A stretch of 64,000 bases of DNA from Thiomonas sp. FB-Cd (GTDB taxonomy: Bacteria; Pseudomonadota; Gammaproteobacteria; Burkholderiales; Burkholderiaceae_C): contig NZ_JPOE01000005.1 in NCBI RefSeq assembly GCF_000733775.1, forward strand, positions 1,488,001 to 1,552,000, given 5' to 3'. Each line of letters opens with the position of its first letter. The stretch's first letter is position 1. Positions 48,052-57,280 of the stretch are shown one piece after another. The notes beneath the pieces were generated by a model that made no database searches, had not been told where the DNA came from, and was given only the letters and a program-made list of their open reading frames with translations. The translations under genes and the position numbers were made by a program.

Positions 48052-48785
48052 CGCAGAGCGTCAATCCCGTATGCACCGAAGCCTTCCTTTGGGAGGAGGT
48101 GCTTCCCGGAGGCTGCCACTGGTCGGGCTCGCTGCGGCGCGGAACCGCCCTGCGCATTACCGACACGGGCGGTCGGGCCAACCTTTCAGCGCTGTTGTAC
48201 CGCGCCGACGAGAAGCTTGAGCGGTACAACATGCCTGACACGCTGAAGGCCCAGCACACATCCATGCTCACGCGCGGGCACGCTCTGTATTCCGATATGG
48301 GACGGGTCATGTGCTCGATCACGGCCGATACCTGTGGCTGGCACGACACCATTGGTGGGCTGTCGACCGATGAAGGGATCGAGGCCCGGTACGGGAAGGC
48401 GAGCTACCAGACCCACCGCAACGCGATGTACCGTAGCGCGGAGGATGGTCTTCTTATCGAACTTGGCAAGTATGGTCTGGGCCGCCGTGATCTGGTGCCC
48501 AACGTCAACTTCTTCAGCAAGGTTATGGCCGACCGTGACGGCAGGCTGCACTTCGATCTGGCTCATGGCCGTGCCGGCGCGTGGCTGGACCTGCGCTTCG
48601 ATATGGACGTGCTGGCTGTGCTCTCCGCAGCCCCGCACGCCCTTGATCCTCGACCGGATTACGCCCCGGCCGACATTGTGCTTACGGCATGGCGTTGCGG
48701 ACCCGCAGACGCGACCGATCATTGCCGCAACGCGTGCGCCGAAAACCAGCGGGGCTTTTACCGCACCGAGCTACTTTACCGTTGA
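48048..48785 (+). CDS. cgdA: Carboxyguanidine deiminase subunit (DUF1989, urea-carboxylase-associated protein 1)
   Basis: 245-residue DUF1989 protein. The family's cysteine/histidine signature appears as TADTCGWHDTIGG, with the N-terminal LPGGCHWSGSLRRGTALRITD. In guanidine-degrading clusters two DUF1989 proteins form the heteromeric carboxyguanidine deiminase CgdAB, releasing ammonia from carboxyguanidine to give allophanate; they were earlier called urea-carboxylase-associated proteins. Which of the two here is CgdA is assigned by order only. Translationally coupled to the ATPase gene. Confidence 0.88.
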   Translation: MTQSVNPVCTEAFLWEEVLPGGCHWSGSLRRGTALRITDTGGRANLSALLYRADEKLERYNMPDTLKAQHTSMLTRGHALYSDMGRVMCSITADTCGWHDTIGGLSTDEGIEARYGKASYQTHRNAMYRSAEDGLLIELGKYGLGRRDLVPNVNFFSKVMADRDGRLHFDLAHGRAGAWLDLRFDMDVLAVLSAAPHALDPRPDYAPADIVLTAWRCGPADATDHCRNACAENQRGFYRTELLYR

Positions 48786-48808
48786 ACCTGACTGTGGACT
48801 GAATCGCC

Positions 48809-49456
48809 ATGAGCTCTTTCAATCTCGTCGAAAGCCCCCTCGACCCACAGGCAGCCACGTACGACCACGTCTTGCCAGCTGGCGAGGGTTGGCTGCATCC
48901 AATCAAGGCTGGCCAGACGTTTCGCATCCTGGACTTGGAAGGCAACCAGGCCGTGGACACCCTTTTCTACAACGCGGAAGACTTCACGGAGCGCTACAGC
49001 GCGACCGAGACCATGAGGCACCAGGGTGCCCTTTACCTTACTGCAGGCAGTCGGTTGATGTCCACCCGCGGCCGCGAGATGCTTGCCATTACGGCCGATA
49101 CCTGCGGTCGTCACGACACGTTGGGCGGTGCCTGCGCGGCCGAGAGCAATGCCGTGCGCTACGCGCTGGACAAGCGATCGATGCATTCATGTCGCGAGAC
49201 CTTTCTCAGATGCCTGTACCAGTACGACGGCGGGTTGACCAAGCGCGATCTCACGAGCAATATCAATTTCTTCATGAACGTACCGGTGACCCCAACGGGC
49301 GGGCTTGAATTCGCCGACGGCGTTTCCGCGCCGGGCAAATATGTCGAAATGCGAGCTGCAATGGATGTGCTGTGCCTCATTTCCAACTGTCCGCAGCTGA
49401 ACAATCCGTGCAATGCCTACAACCCGACTCCGGTGCGGCTGCTGATCTGGAATTAG
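48809..49456 (+). CDS. cgdB: Carboxyguanidine deiminase subunit (DUF1989, urea-carboxylase-associated protein 2)
   Basis: 215-residue DUF1989 protein with [20 protein letters not shown], the paired cysteine/histidine motif also present in the preceding gene, and [21 protein letters not shown] at the N-terminus. The two proteins are diverged paralogues that act as one enzyme in known clusters. The ATG at 48809 gives the normal length. Next gene begins 75 bases later. Confidence 0.88.
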   Translation: MSSFNLVESPLDPQAATYDHVLPAGEGWLHPIKAGQTFRILDLEGNQAVDTLFYNAEDFTERYSATETMRHQGALYLTAGSRLMSTRGREMLAITADTCGRHDTLGGACAAESNAVRYALDKRSMHSCRETFLRCLYQYDGGLTKRDLTSNINFFMNVPVTPTGGLEFADGVSAPGKYVEMRAAMDVLCLISNCPQLNNPCNAYNPTPVRLLIWN

Positions 49457-49531
49457 TCCCATCCACAGCCCACCGGGACGGCCCGGTCCGGGTAACCTCA
49501 TGCACTGCGGGACGACCCGCCGCAGCACGCC

Positions 49532-52500
49532 ATGTTTGACTCTGTCCTGATCGCCAATCGAGGCGTTATCGCCTGCCGCATCATCCGCACACTCAAGCGC
49601 ATGGGGATTCGCGCCATCGCGGTGTATTCCGAAGTCGATCGCGACAGCGCGCACGTGCGCATGGCCGACACTGCAGTGTGCATCGGACCTGCACCGGCCA
49701 GCCAGAGCTATCTCAAGGCCGAGGCGATTCTGGAGGCGGCACGGCAGACCGGTGCAAAGGCCATTCACCCTGGGTATGGATTTCTGTCCGAAAACCCGGA
49801 TTTCGCCGCGGCTTGCGAGGCCTCGGGCATAGCCTTCATTGGCCCGACGCCAGACCAGATGCGCGCCTTTGGCCTGAAGCACACGGCGCGGCAGCTGGCA
49901 CAACAAAACGGCGTGCCGTTGCTCCCCGGGACAGGACTCCTGGACGATGCTGGGCATGCCCTGGCGGAGGCACGGCGCATCGGCTTTCCGGTGATGCTCA
50001 AAAGCACAGCTGGCGGTGGCGGCATCGGCATGCAACTAATCTGGAGTGAAGATCAGTTGCACGAAGCCTATGCCCGCGTTGATCGCCTGGCGCGAGCCAA
50101 CTTCAAGGAGGCGGGCATTTACCTGGAGAAGGTCGTGCAGGCGGCGCGACACATCGAGGTGCAGATCTTTGGCGATGGAGCTGGCCATGTTGTGCACTTG
50201 GGCGAGCGTGACTGCTCGGTGCAGCGGCGCAACCAAAAGGTGATTGAGGAAACACCAGCGCCCAACCTGCCGGCGCGCGTTCGCCGGTCCCTGTGCGAAA
50301 CCGCAGTGCGCCTGGCGCAAAGCGTCCGCTATCGCAACGCCGGTACAGTGGAATTTGTGCTGGATGCCGAAACAGGCGCGTTCTATTTTCTCGAGGTCAA
50401 CACCCGGCTTCAGGTCGAACACGGCGTCACCGAGGAGGTTGCCGGTGTGGATCTGGTGGAGTGGATGGTTCGCCAGGCCGCGGGCGAGTCACCGGGTGTG
50501 GGCTACGACCATGTGCCCCGCGGCCATAGCATTCAAGCCCGTGTCTATGCGGAAGATCCAGCCAAAAACTTCCAGCCAGCGACCGGCTTGCTCTCCGAGG
50601 TTGTTTTCCCCGACACGGCACGGGTGGAGACTTGGGTTGAACCCGGGAGCGACGTCAGCGCGTTCTACGACCCCATGCTGGCTAAAGTCATCGTGCATGG
50701 TGCCGACCGTGCTGAGGCGCTGTCGCGTCTACGCGAAGCGCTATCGGCAACGCGCCTGTATGGATTCGAGACGAATTTGGGATACCTGCGGCAGATCGCG
50801 GCGGATGCGACGTTCGCGCAGGGCCAACAGACCACACGCTACCTCAACGGGCTCGCGTACTCGGCGCGTACCGCGGATGTGTTGGAGCCTGGCGTGCAAA
50901 CCACTCTGCAGGATTGGCCAGGCCGCTTGGGCTACTGGGACGTGGGCGTGCCACCGTCTGGCCCGATGGATGCACTGGCCCACCGCGCGGCAAACCGGCT
51001 TCTGAATAACGCCGCCGACGCGGCGACCCTGGAGATCACGTTCGCCGGGCCTACGTTGCGCTTCAACACCGATACGGTGATCGCCCTCACCGGGGCTGAG
51101 ATGGGGGCGCGACTGGACGGTGAGCCATTGAAGGGGTGGCGTAGCCACGCCGTGCGGGCCGGACAGATTCTTGCGCTTGGCAGTGTGGGCGGTGGCGGTT
51201 GCCGGGCCTATTTGGCGGTCGCCGGTGGGTTCGAGGCGCCAATCTACCTCGGTAGCCGGTCGACATTCACGCTGGGCAAGTTTGGCGGCCATGCGGGGCG
51301 CACCTTGCGCGCAAGTGACGTGCTTCATGTGGGGCTGAACCCGCAGGCGCGCTCGGGCATCGAGGTGCCACAGTTCGCGCAGCCGACCTATCCCGCGTCC
51401 TGGGAGATTGCTGTGCGCTATGGCCCGCATGGCGCCCCGGACTTTCTGACTGACGCCGACGTGGCCATGCTGTTCGCCACGGACTGGGAGGTGCATTACA
51501 ACTCCAACCGCACCGGAGTGCGGCTCATCGGGCCCAGGCCCCAGTGGGCGCGAGCCGACGGCGGTGAGGCTGGGCTGCACCCATCGAACATTCACGACAA
51601 CGCCTATGCCATCGGCAGCATTGACTTCACGGGGGACATGCCGATCTTGCTGGGACCCGACGGGCCGAGTTTGGGGGGCTTCGTCTGCCCGGGAGTGATC
51701 GTGACAGCCGACCTGTGGAAAATGGGGCAGCTGCGCCCGGGCAATACGGTGCGTTTCGTACCGGTGGGCCTGGACGAAGCGCTCCGGCTCGAGACTGCGC
51801 AAGACGCCGCGCTGGAAGATCTGAATGCGCCTCTGGATCCGCCGCTGGCGGCGGCGTCCGCGCTCGAATCCCCCGTCGTTGCATCTGCCGCCAGCTCCGA
51901 GCGCGCCGTGGGCGTCGTTTACCGCGTGGCAGGCGACAAAAACCTTCTGGTTGAATACGGGCCACTTGTGCTCGATCTTGAGCAGCGCTTTCGTGTGCAT
52001 GCCCTGATGCAGTGGCTTGAGGCGTCCGGCTTGCCGGGCATTGTCGATCTGACGCCAGGAATTCGCTCACTGCAGATTCACTATGACAACCGCAGACTTC
52101 CGCTGCATGCGCTGCTCGACGCGCTCAAGCGAGCCGAGGGCGAGTTGCCACCCGTGGAGACGATGGAACTGCCGACGCGTATCGTGCATCTGCCTCTGAG
52201 CTGGGACGATCCTGCCACCCGTCTTGCGATCGAGAAGTACATGGCCGGCGTGCGCAAGGATGCACCGTGGTGTCCAAGCAATATCGAGTTCATTCGGCGC
52301 ATCAACGGGCTCGATTCCATCGACGATGTCCTGCGTATCGTCTTTGAGGCAAGCTATCTCGTGCTCGGCTTAGGTGACGTGTACCTTGGCGCGCCCGTGG
52401 CCACGCCGCTGGATCCGCGCCACCGACTGGTCACCACCAAGTACAACCCGGCGCGGACCTGGACCCCGGAGAATGCGGTCGGCATCGGTGGTGCCTACAT

Positions 52501-53131
52501 GTGCGTGTATGGCATGGAAGGCCCGGGTGGCTACCAGTTCGTCGGTCGCACCCTTCAGATGTGGAACCGCTGGCGGCAGACGAATGTGTTTACCGATGGC
52601 AAGCCCTGGCTGCTGCAGTTCTTTGACCAGATCCGCTTTTTCCCGGTGAGTACCCAGGAGCTGGAAACCATCCGCGCGGACTTTCTGCATGGGCGCTATC
52701 AGGTTGACATACGTGAGGATACGTTCCGTCTCGCCGATTATCGGCGCTTCCTCGCCGACCACGCTGCAGGCATTGACGCGTTTCAGACGCGGCAGCGCAA
52801 GGCTTTTGCCGAGGAGCGTGAGCGCTGGGCGCAAGCCGGCGAGACCGACTGGGCCAGCGATGCAAGCATCGCTGAGGCGTCGACTGATAGTGAGATCGAT
52901 CTGCCACAAGGCAGCCGCCGGGTTGCCAGTCACGTTGCCGGCAGTGTGTGGAAAGTCTTGGTTGAGCCCGCCCAGACCGTGAATGCAGGCGACGTCCTGT
53001 GCATCCTCGAGTCGATGAAGATGGAGATCAGTGTGGCAGCCCCAGTCGACGGTGTCGTGGAGCGGCTGCTGTGCCGGGAAGGTGGCGAGGTGAGTGCTGG
53101 ACAGAATTTGGTGGTATTGACGGAGACCTGA
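49532..53131 (+). CDS. Guanidine carboxylase (biotin-dependent, urea carboxylase family)
   Basis: 1199-residue multidomain enzyme. Residues about 1-450 are the biotin carboxylase ATP-grasp (LIANRGVIACRIIRTLKRMG, STAGGGGIGMQL, FFLEVNTRLQVEHGVTEEVAGVDLVEWMVR). The central part holds the two KipA/KipI-like halves of the carboxyltransferase (VGVPPSGPMDALAHRAANRLLNN; LLVEYGPLVLDLEQRFRVHAL; LGLGDVYLGAPVATPLDPRHR). The C-terminal carrier domain has the biotinyl lysine K1163 in ESMKMEI. Urea and guanidine carboxylases share this architecture; the guanidine reading rests on the riboswitch and the DUF1989 pair. The stop abuts the hydrolase ATG. Confidence 0.92.
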   Translation: MFDSVLIANRGVIACRIIRTLKRMGIRAIAVYSEVDRDSAHVRMADTAVCIGPAPASQSYLKAEAILEAARQTGAKAIHPGYGFLSENPDFAAACEASGIAFIGPTPDQMRAFGLKHTARQLAQQNGVPLLPGTGLLDDAGHALAEARRIGFPVMLKSTAGGGGIGMQLIWSEDQLHEAYARVDRLARANFKEAGIYLEKVVQAARHIEVQIFGDGAGHVVHLGERDCSVQRRNQKVIEETPAPNLPARVRRSLCETAVRLAQSVRYRNAGTVEFVLDAETGAFYFLEVNTRLQVEHGVTEEVAGVDLVEWMVRQAAGESPGVGYDHVPRGHSIQARVYAEDPAKNFQPATGLLSEVVFPDTARVETWVEPGSDVSAFYDPMLAKVIVHGADRAEALSRLREALSATRLYGFETNLGYLRQIAADATFAQGQQTTRYLNGLAYSARTADVLEPGVQTTLQDWPGRLGYWDVGVPPSGPMDALAHRAANRLLNNAADAATLEITFAGPTLRFNTDTVIALTGAEMGARLDGEPLKGWRSHAVRAGQILALGSVGGGGCRAYLAVAGGFEAPIYLGSRSTFTLGKFGGHAGRTLRASDVLHVGLNPQARSGIEVPQFAQPTYPASWEIAVRYGPHGAPDFLTDADVAMLFATDWEVHYNSNRTGVRLIGPRPQWARADGGEAGLHPSNIHDNAYAIGSIDFTGDMPILLGPDGPSLGGFVCPGVIVTADLWKMGQLRPGNTVRFVPVGLDEALRLETAQDAALEDLNAPLDPPLAAASALESPVVASAASSERAVGVVYRVAGDKNLLVEYGPLVLDLEQRFRVHALMQWLEASGLPGIVDLTPGIRSLQIHYDNRRLPLHALLDALKRAEGELPPVETMELPTRIVHLPLSWDDPATRLAIEKYMAGVRKDAPWCPSNIEFIRRINGLDSIDDVLRIVFEASYLVLGLGDVYLGAPVATPLDPRHRLVTTKYNPARTWTPENAVGIGGAYMCVYGMEGPGGYQFVGRTLQMWNRWRQTNVFTDGKPWLLQFFDQIRFFPVSTQELETIRADFLHGRYQVDIREDTFRLADYRRFLADHAAGIDAFQTRQRKAFAEERERWAQAGETDWASDASIAEASTDSEIDLPQGSRRVASHVAGSVWKVLVEPAQTVNAGDVLCILESMKMEISVAAPVDGVVERLLCREGGEVSAGQNLVVLTET

Positions 53132-54940
53132 ATGCCCACGAGCCTGACGTTTTCTGCGCTGCTCAGCGCGTATCGAACCCATGCCCTGACCCCCACGGCG
53201 CTCGTGGAGGAGTTGTTGGCCCGCAATGCACGCTATCCCGACCACGCCATCTGGATCACGCCGCCGGAGCGAGGGCGTCTGCTTGCGCGCGCTCGCGAGC
53301 TGGAGGCGCGTGGCATGGACGGTTTGCCGCTGTACGGCATTCCCTTCGCGATCAAGGACAACATCGACGTGGCTGATGTGCCAACCACCTGTGCCTGCCC
53401 GTCCTTCGCCTACACGCCGCGGCAGTCCGCCACAGTTGTGCAGAGGCTTCTCGACGCTGGGGCCATTCCAGTTGGCAAGACAAACCTCGACCAGTTCGCC
53501 ACCGGGCTAAATGGCACACGCTCACCCTATGGCGCGTGCCGAAACGCCTTCAACCCCGATTACATCTCCGGCGGATCGAGCGCGGGATCGGCGGTGTCTG
53601 TAGCGTTGGGTTTGGCGAGTTTCTCGCTGGGTACCGACACCGCGGGCTCGGGGCGCGTGCCGGCGGCGTTCAACAATCTCGTCGGGCTCAAGCCGACCTG
53701 CGGCTTGTTGTCCACGCACGGTGTGGTGCCCGCTTGTCGTTCGCTGGATGTGGTTTCGATCTTCGCGCTCTGCGCGGAAGACGCGCAGCAGGTGTTTGGC
53801 GTGGCGTTGAGTGAGGATCCGGCCGATCCCTATTCCCGTGCCGCGCAACCGCATGGATTCGACTTCGGTCACGCGCCGCGTTTTCGATTTGGCGTGCCGG
53901 CGCGCAAGGACCTGGAGTTCTTCGGCGATGCCGAGTCCGCGGCTTTGTTTGACGACGCCGTGGCGCGTCTGCGGGATCTGGGCGGCGAGGAAGTGGATCT
54001 CGATTTTGCGCCGTTCATCGACACCGCGCGCCTGCTCTATGGCGGGCCCTGGGTCGCCGAGCGCTACCAGGCCATCCGCGCGTTCATTGACGCCCAACCC
54101 GAAGCCTTGTTTCCAGTGACGCGCGACATTACCCTGGGCGGCGCCAAGCCGTTGGCCGCCGACGCTTTTGCCGCGCAGTACCGGCTGCGCGACCTCAAGC
54201 GTGTGTGCGACCGCGTCTGGAAGGACGTGGATTGCGTGATTACGCCAACCGCAGGCACCATCTACACACGAGCCGAGATGCTGGCCGAGCCCATCGCGCG
54301 CAATACCGACCTCGGCCTGTACACCAACTTCATGAACCTGCTTGACTACGCGGCCATTGCCGTGCCCGCCGGTTTCCGCGGCGATGGCCTGCCGTTCGGC
54401 GCGACACTGTTCGCTCCGGCGCACCAAGACGTGCCGCTGCTGCACTTGGCGGCGCGTTGGCAACGGACCATTGAGCGGCCCTGCGGCGCTGTTGAAACCA
54501 CGCCTTCAGCGCAGTCCCCGGCAGTGCCGTCGCCCGTGCCCAGCGGCCAGATGCGCGTCGCGGTGGTGGGTGCCCATCTCAGCGGCTTGCCGCTGAACGG
54601 GCAGCTCACATCGCGCGGTGGGCGCTTGGTGGTGGAAACACGCACCGCGCCGGGGTACCGGTTTTATGCCTTGCCCGACGGCAAGCGCCCGGGTCTGATT
54701 CGCGTCGCCAGCGGCGGCGCATCCATCGCCTGCGAAGTGTGGGAGCTTCCCGCCAGCACCTTTGGCAGCTTCGTGGCTGGCATTCCCGCGCCGCTAGGTA
54801 TCGGCAGCGTCATGCTGGAAGATGGCAGCGCCGTCGCCGGCTTCATCTGCGAAGGCATTGGCATCGAAGGCGCACGGGACATTACAGCCTTTGGGGGCTG
54901 GCGCGCCTATCTCGCCGCAGCAGCCGCAACCGCGGCCTGA
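53132..54940 (+). CDS. atzF: Allophanate hydrolase
   Basis: Splits allophanate to two ammonia and two CO2, ending guanidine (or urea) carboxylation. 602 residues. The amidase-signature domain carries the K75 - S149 - S173 triad (GIPFAIKDNID, GGSSAGSAVSVALG, DTAGSGRVPAAFNN). The C-terminal about 130 residues form the extra domain of the full-length AtzF/DUR1,2 type (VVGAHLSGLPLNGQL, EVWELPASTFGSFVAGIPAPLGIGSV). The ATG is directly adjacent to the carboxylase stop. Last gene of the rightward operon; a 193-base gap separates it from the facing operon. Confidence 0.94.
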   Translation: MPTSLTFSALLSAYRTHALTPTALVEELLARNARYPDHAIWITPPERGRLLARARELEARGMDGLPLYGIPFAIKDNIDVADVPTTCACPSFAYTPRQSATVVQRLLDAGAIPVGKTNLDQFATGLNGTRSPYGACRNAFNPDYISGGSSAGSAVSVALGLASFSLGTDTAGSGRVPAAFNNLVGLKPTCGLLSTHGVVPACRSLDVVSIFALCAEDAQQVFGVALSEDPADPYSRAAQPHGFDFGHAPRFRFGVPARKDLEFFGDAESAALFDDAVARLRDLGGEEVDLDFAPFIDTARLLYGGPWVAERYQAIRAFIDAQPEALFPVTRDITLGGAKPLAADAFAAQYRLRDLKRVCDRVWKDVDCVITPTAGTIYTRAEMLAEPIARNTDLGLYTNFMNLLDYAAIAVPAGFRGDGLPFGATLFAPAHQDVPLLHLAARWQRTIERPCGAVETTPSAQSPAVPSPVPSGQMRVAVVGAHLSGLPLNGQLTSRGGRLVVETRTAPGYRFYALPDGKRPGLIRVASGGASIACEVWELPASTFGSFVAGIPAPLGIGSVMLEDGSAVAGFICEGIGIEGARDITAFGGWRAYLAAAAATAA

Positions 54941-55133
54941 CCGAGCCGCGGGAGGGCCAGTTCTGCCGCAGTCCTGATGCGTGCTACGGGGTGTTATTGG
55001 TTCTCCTGGAACCCTCCAACACAGGCATATACGGGATGGTTGATGACGCCCGCGGGGGCCACGGTCTCCAGATTGACGCGAGTGTCCGCGCGTGGTCTAT
55101 CGACGGCGTAGGCGGAGGATTTGCCGTGATCGA

Positions 55134-55829
55134 TCAGCTCGACGTTTTGAATTGTGGGACAGAGAGTCTCATTCGCTTTCCTTCCAGCCAGGGCAGGGTG
55201 GAGTGGAGAACCTGTCCTTGTCCACCCGCCATGTTGCCGAACGAGATTTCGAAATCGGCCAACTGGCGTAGTTCGTCGTCGCACGCCGAGCTGTCCTGGA
55301 CATGCTGCCACGCGGCGTGTTCCGCGTCCGGGTGCATCGTCCTTGCGCGGACCCGCATGAAGCACGGCCCCGAAAACAGACATAGTGTGGGTGCGTGAGC
55401 GTCGGACGTCAAAGCCACGCCCTGTATACCGCCGTTGTGGGGCTCGCGTTCCCATCGCTCCGCATAGTCGGATTCGATTCCGTATTCGTCGATGGCATCG
55501 AAGCCTGGCGCGAAGGCCATGCGCCCGAGATCGCGCCGGCCGGTGGGGCGGTAGTCCAACTGGCGCAGCCATTCGCAGGTGTTGCCCTGCACATGGGTGA
55601 TGCCGGCAAAGCCTTCCTGGCGTAGCAGGCCGAAGAGTTCGTCGCGGCTGCACTCGTGCAGGGACGTGCGTCCTTGGCACGCCGGTCGGTCAGCAGGAAT
55701 GCGCAGATCGGCGTGCCACTGCGCGGTCTGCATCCACAACACGAGCGTGGTGGGGTCGCGCACCCCCGGTGCAGTCAGCAGAGTGCGCCGCCACAGGCCC
55801 AGGTAATGCGGAGGGACGGTGTCAGCCAT
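55134..55829 (-). CDS. Unrecognised protein, last gene of the leftward guanidine operon
   Basis: 231 residues, no signal peptide or membrane segment. Visible features: PPHYLGLWRRTLLTAPG and LVLWMQTAQWHADLRIP near the N-terminus, CEWLRQLDYRPTGRRDLGRM and EYGIESDYAERWERE in the middle, and HSTLPWLEGKRMRLS at the end. The alternating Trp/Tyr-rich strands suggest a lipocalin-like or HRI1-like beta barrel, which is only an impression. The ATG at 55829 overlaps the upstream lactonase-like stop, so it is co-translated with that gene; a longer frame upstream runs antisense to nothing and was cut. Function unknown. Confidence 0.8.
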   Translation of the reverse strand: MADTVPPHYLGLWRRTLLTAPGVRDPTTLVLWMQTAQWHADLRIPADRPACQGRTSLHECSRDELFGLLRQEGFAGITHVQGNTCEWLRQLDYRPTGRRDLGRMAFAPGFDAIDEYGIESDYAERWEREPHNGGIQGVALTSDAHAPTLCLFSGPCFMRVRARTMHPDAEHAAWQHVQDSSACDDELRQLADFEISFGNMAGGQGQVLHSTLPWLEGKRMRLSVPQFKTSS

Positions 55830-56611
55830 CAGTCGTGGAATTCGGGGAAGTGGCGCAGGTTTTTCCAGAACGCCAAATCGTGGTTGGGCCACAGCATGGC
55901 GCGCTCGCGCGCGGCCATGGACTTGAGCTTGCGGATGCTGGCGACCGCCTGGTCTTCGCGGTCCTGCCAGCAGATGCCCGGGGCGACTTCGTCGCGCAGA
56001 TTTTCCTCCAAGTCGGCGGCATCGCCGCAGAGGATCACGGGAGCGCCGCGTGGCAGTTCGACCCACAACGACATGTGGCCCGCGGTGTGTCCGGGGCTGG
56101 AGATCGCGCGCACGCCGGGAAGCAGGTCGTATTCGCCGCGCATTAGGGTCCAGCGGTGATCGCCGGCGAAATCGTCGGCGAAATAGGCAGGGTCCAGGCC
56201 GCTGCGCGCGGCATCCATTTCGTCATGCTGGACATGCACTTCGGCACCGCACACGTCACACAGCCCCCCGGCGTGATCGAAATGCAGGTGGCCGAGAAAG
56301 ACCAGGTCAATATCGGCCGGCCCCAGGCCGAGGCGCGCCAGGTGGCTCGGCAGGCGCTGATTTTCCTGCATGTCCGGCGCGCCGAATGCGAAGGTTTGTG
56401 GATCGTAGTGGCGCGCGCGTTGCGCCGGGTCAGCGATCTTGCCGTAGTCACAGCCGACGTCGTAGAGGATGCGTCCTTGCGTCGTCTCAATGAGGTAGGC
56501 CAGGATAGGAGCTTCGATGATCTCGCCGTGGCCACGGTGGCGGGTGGAGATGGACTTGTCATAGCGGTGCGTGGCCGTGAGCAGCGGCCACATGCGCAGA
56601 ACCTGGGTCAT
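55829..56611 (-). CDS. AiiA-like metallo-beta-lactamase-fold hydrolase
   Basis: 260 residues with the zinc motif HLHFDH (H108, H110, D112, H113), SSPGHTAGHMSLWVELP and a second-metal Asp in CGDAADLEENL. In sequence style it resembles N-acyl-homoserine lactonases. Its place in a guanidine-riboswitch operon, coupled by overlapping codons to a cysteine hydrolase on one side (56608-56611) and the unknown gene on the other, makes a quorum-quenching role less likely than hydrolysis of a lactone, cyclic ureide or similar pathway intermediate. That is inference. Confidence 0.85.
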   Translation of the reverse strand: MTQVLRMWPLLTATHRYDKSISTRHRGHGEIIEAPILAYLIETTQGRILYDVGCDYGKIADPAQRARHYDPQTFAFGAPDMQENQRLPSHLARLGLGPADIDLVFLGHLHFDHAGGLCDVCGAEVHVQHDEMDAARSGLDPAYFADDFAGDHRWTLMRGEYDLLPGVRAISSPGHTAGHMSLWVELPRGAPVILCGDAADLEENLRDEVAPGICWQDREDQAVASIRKLKSMAARERAMLWPNHDLAFWKNLRHFPEFHD

Positions 56612-57279
56612 GAGGTCTCCTGAGGAAGGGTGTCGATGGCATTGGCGAGGTCTGTGCTGTCACGCACGCAGCCGAAGATGCCGCCTTCGACTGCCACCAT
56701 CTCCAGCGCAGCTCGGTGCAAGGCGGGGTAGGCCGAGGCGCAGGCGTCGCCGGCCAGGCGGCAGCGGTAGCCGAAGTCCGTTGCGGCGCGCAGGGTGGAG
56801 TGAACGCAAACCTCAGTGGTCACGCCACACAGGATGAGTTCGCCAATGCCCTGCCCGGCAAGGATCCGCTGCAAGTCGGTCTGGTGGAAGGCGCTGTAGC
56901 CGGATTTGTCCACCACGGGCTCGTCGGAAACGGGCGTGAGTTCGTCGATGATGTCGTGGCCGCGCTCGCCGCGTACCAGCAGGCGTCCCAATGGGCCGGG
57001 AGCGCCGATCGGGGCGCCCGCGCGCGCGGCGCGTTCGAGCTTGGCCGTCGGGCAGTCCGAAAGATCGGTGCGGTGGCCCTCGCGGGTGTGGATGACGAGC
57101 ATCCCCTGGCGCCGAGCGGCGTGCAGCAGGCGCCGCGCGCCGGGGATGGCCGCGCGCAGTAGTGACGTGTCCAGCCCGGCGCGGGCAGCGTAGCCGCGCG
57201 GGTCGAGGAAGTCGCGCTGCATGTCGATGATCAGCAGCGCGGTGTCGCGTCCGATCTGCGCGGGCTTGAGGTCGGTCAT
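56608..57279 (-). CDS. Isochorismatase-fold cysteine hydrolase (amidase)
   Basis: 223 residues with the full catalytic triad of the cysteine-hydrolase group: D19 (LLIIDMQRDF), K125 (VVDKSGYSAF) and C158 (CGVTTEVCVHSTLRAA). This group contains biuret hydrolase, N-carbamoylsarcosine amidase, ureidoacrylate amidase and guanylurea hydrolase; the GVTTEVCVHSTLR elbow is of the amidase rather than isochorismatase type. In a guanidine-riboswitch operon, a substrate carrying a carbamoyl or guanyl-urea group fits best. It overlaps the lactonase-like gene and lies two bases after creatininase. Confidence 0.88.
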   Translation of the reverse strand: MTDLKPAQIGRDTALLIIDMQRDFLDPRGYAARAGLDTSLLRAAIPGARRLLHAARRQGMLVIHTREGHRTDLSDCPTAKLERAARAGAPIGAPGPLGRLLVRGERGHDIIDELTPVSDEPVVDKSGYSAFHQTDLQRILAGQGIGELILCGVTTEVCVHSTLRAATDFGYRCRLAGDACASAYPALHRAALEMVAVEGGIFGCVRDSTDLANAIDTLPQETS

Positions 57280-57280
57280 C

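Noticed and set aside
49532..54940. Reading the rightward operon as a urea carboxylase / allophanate hydrolase (urea amidolyase) pathway
   Set aside because: The guanidine-I riboswitch and two DUF1989 proteins are the hallmark of guanidine assimilation, and a full urease system is already present.
54994..55133. Continuation of the unknown protein in another frame, suggesting a frameshift
   Set aside because: The main frame already ends in a family-like C-terminus; the other frame shows no shared motif, so a frameshift is not supported.
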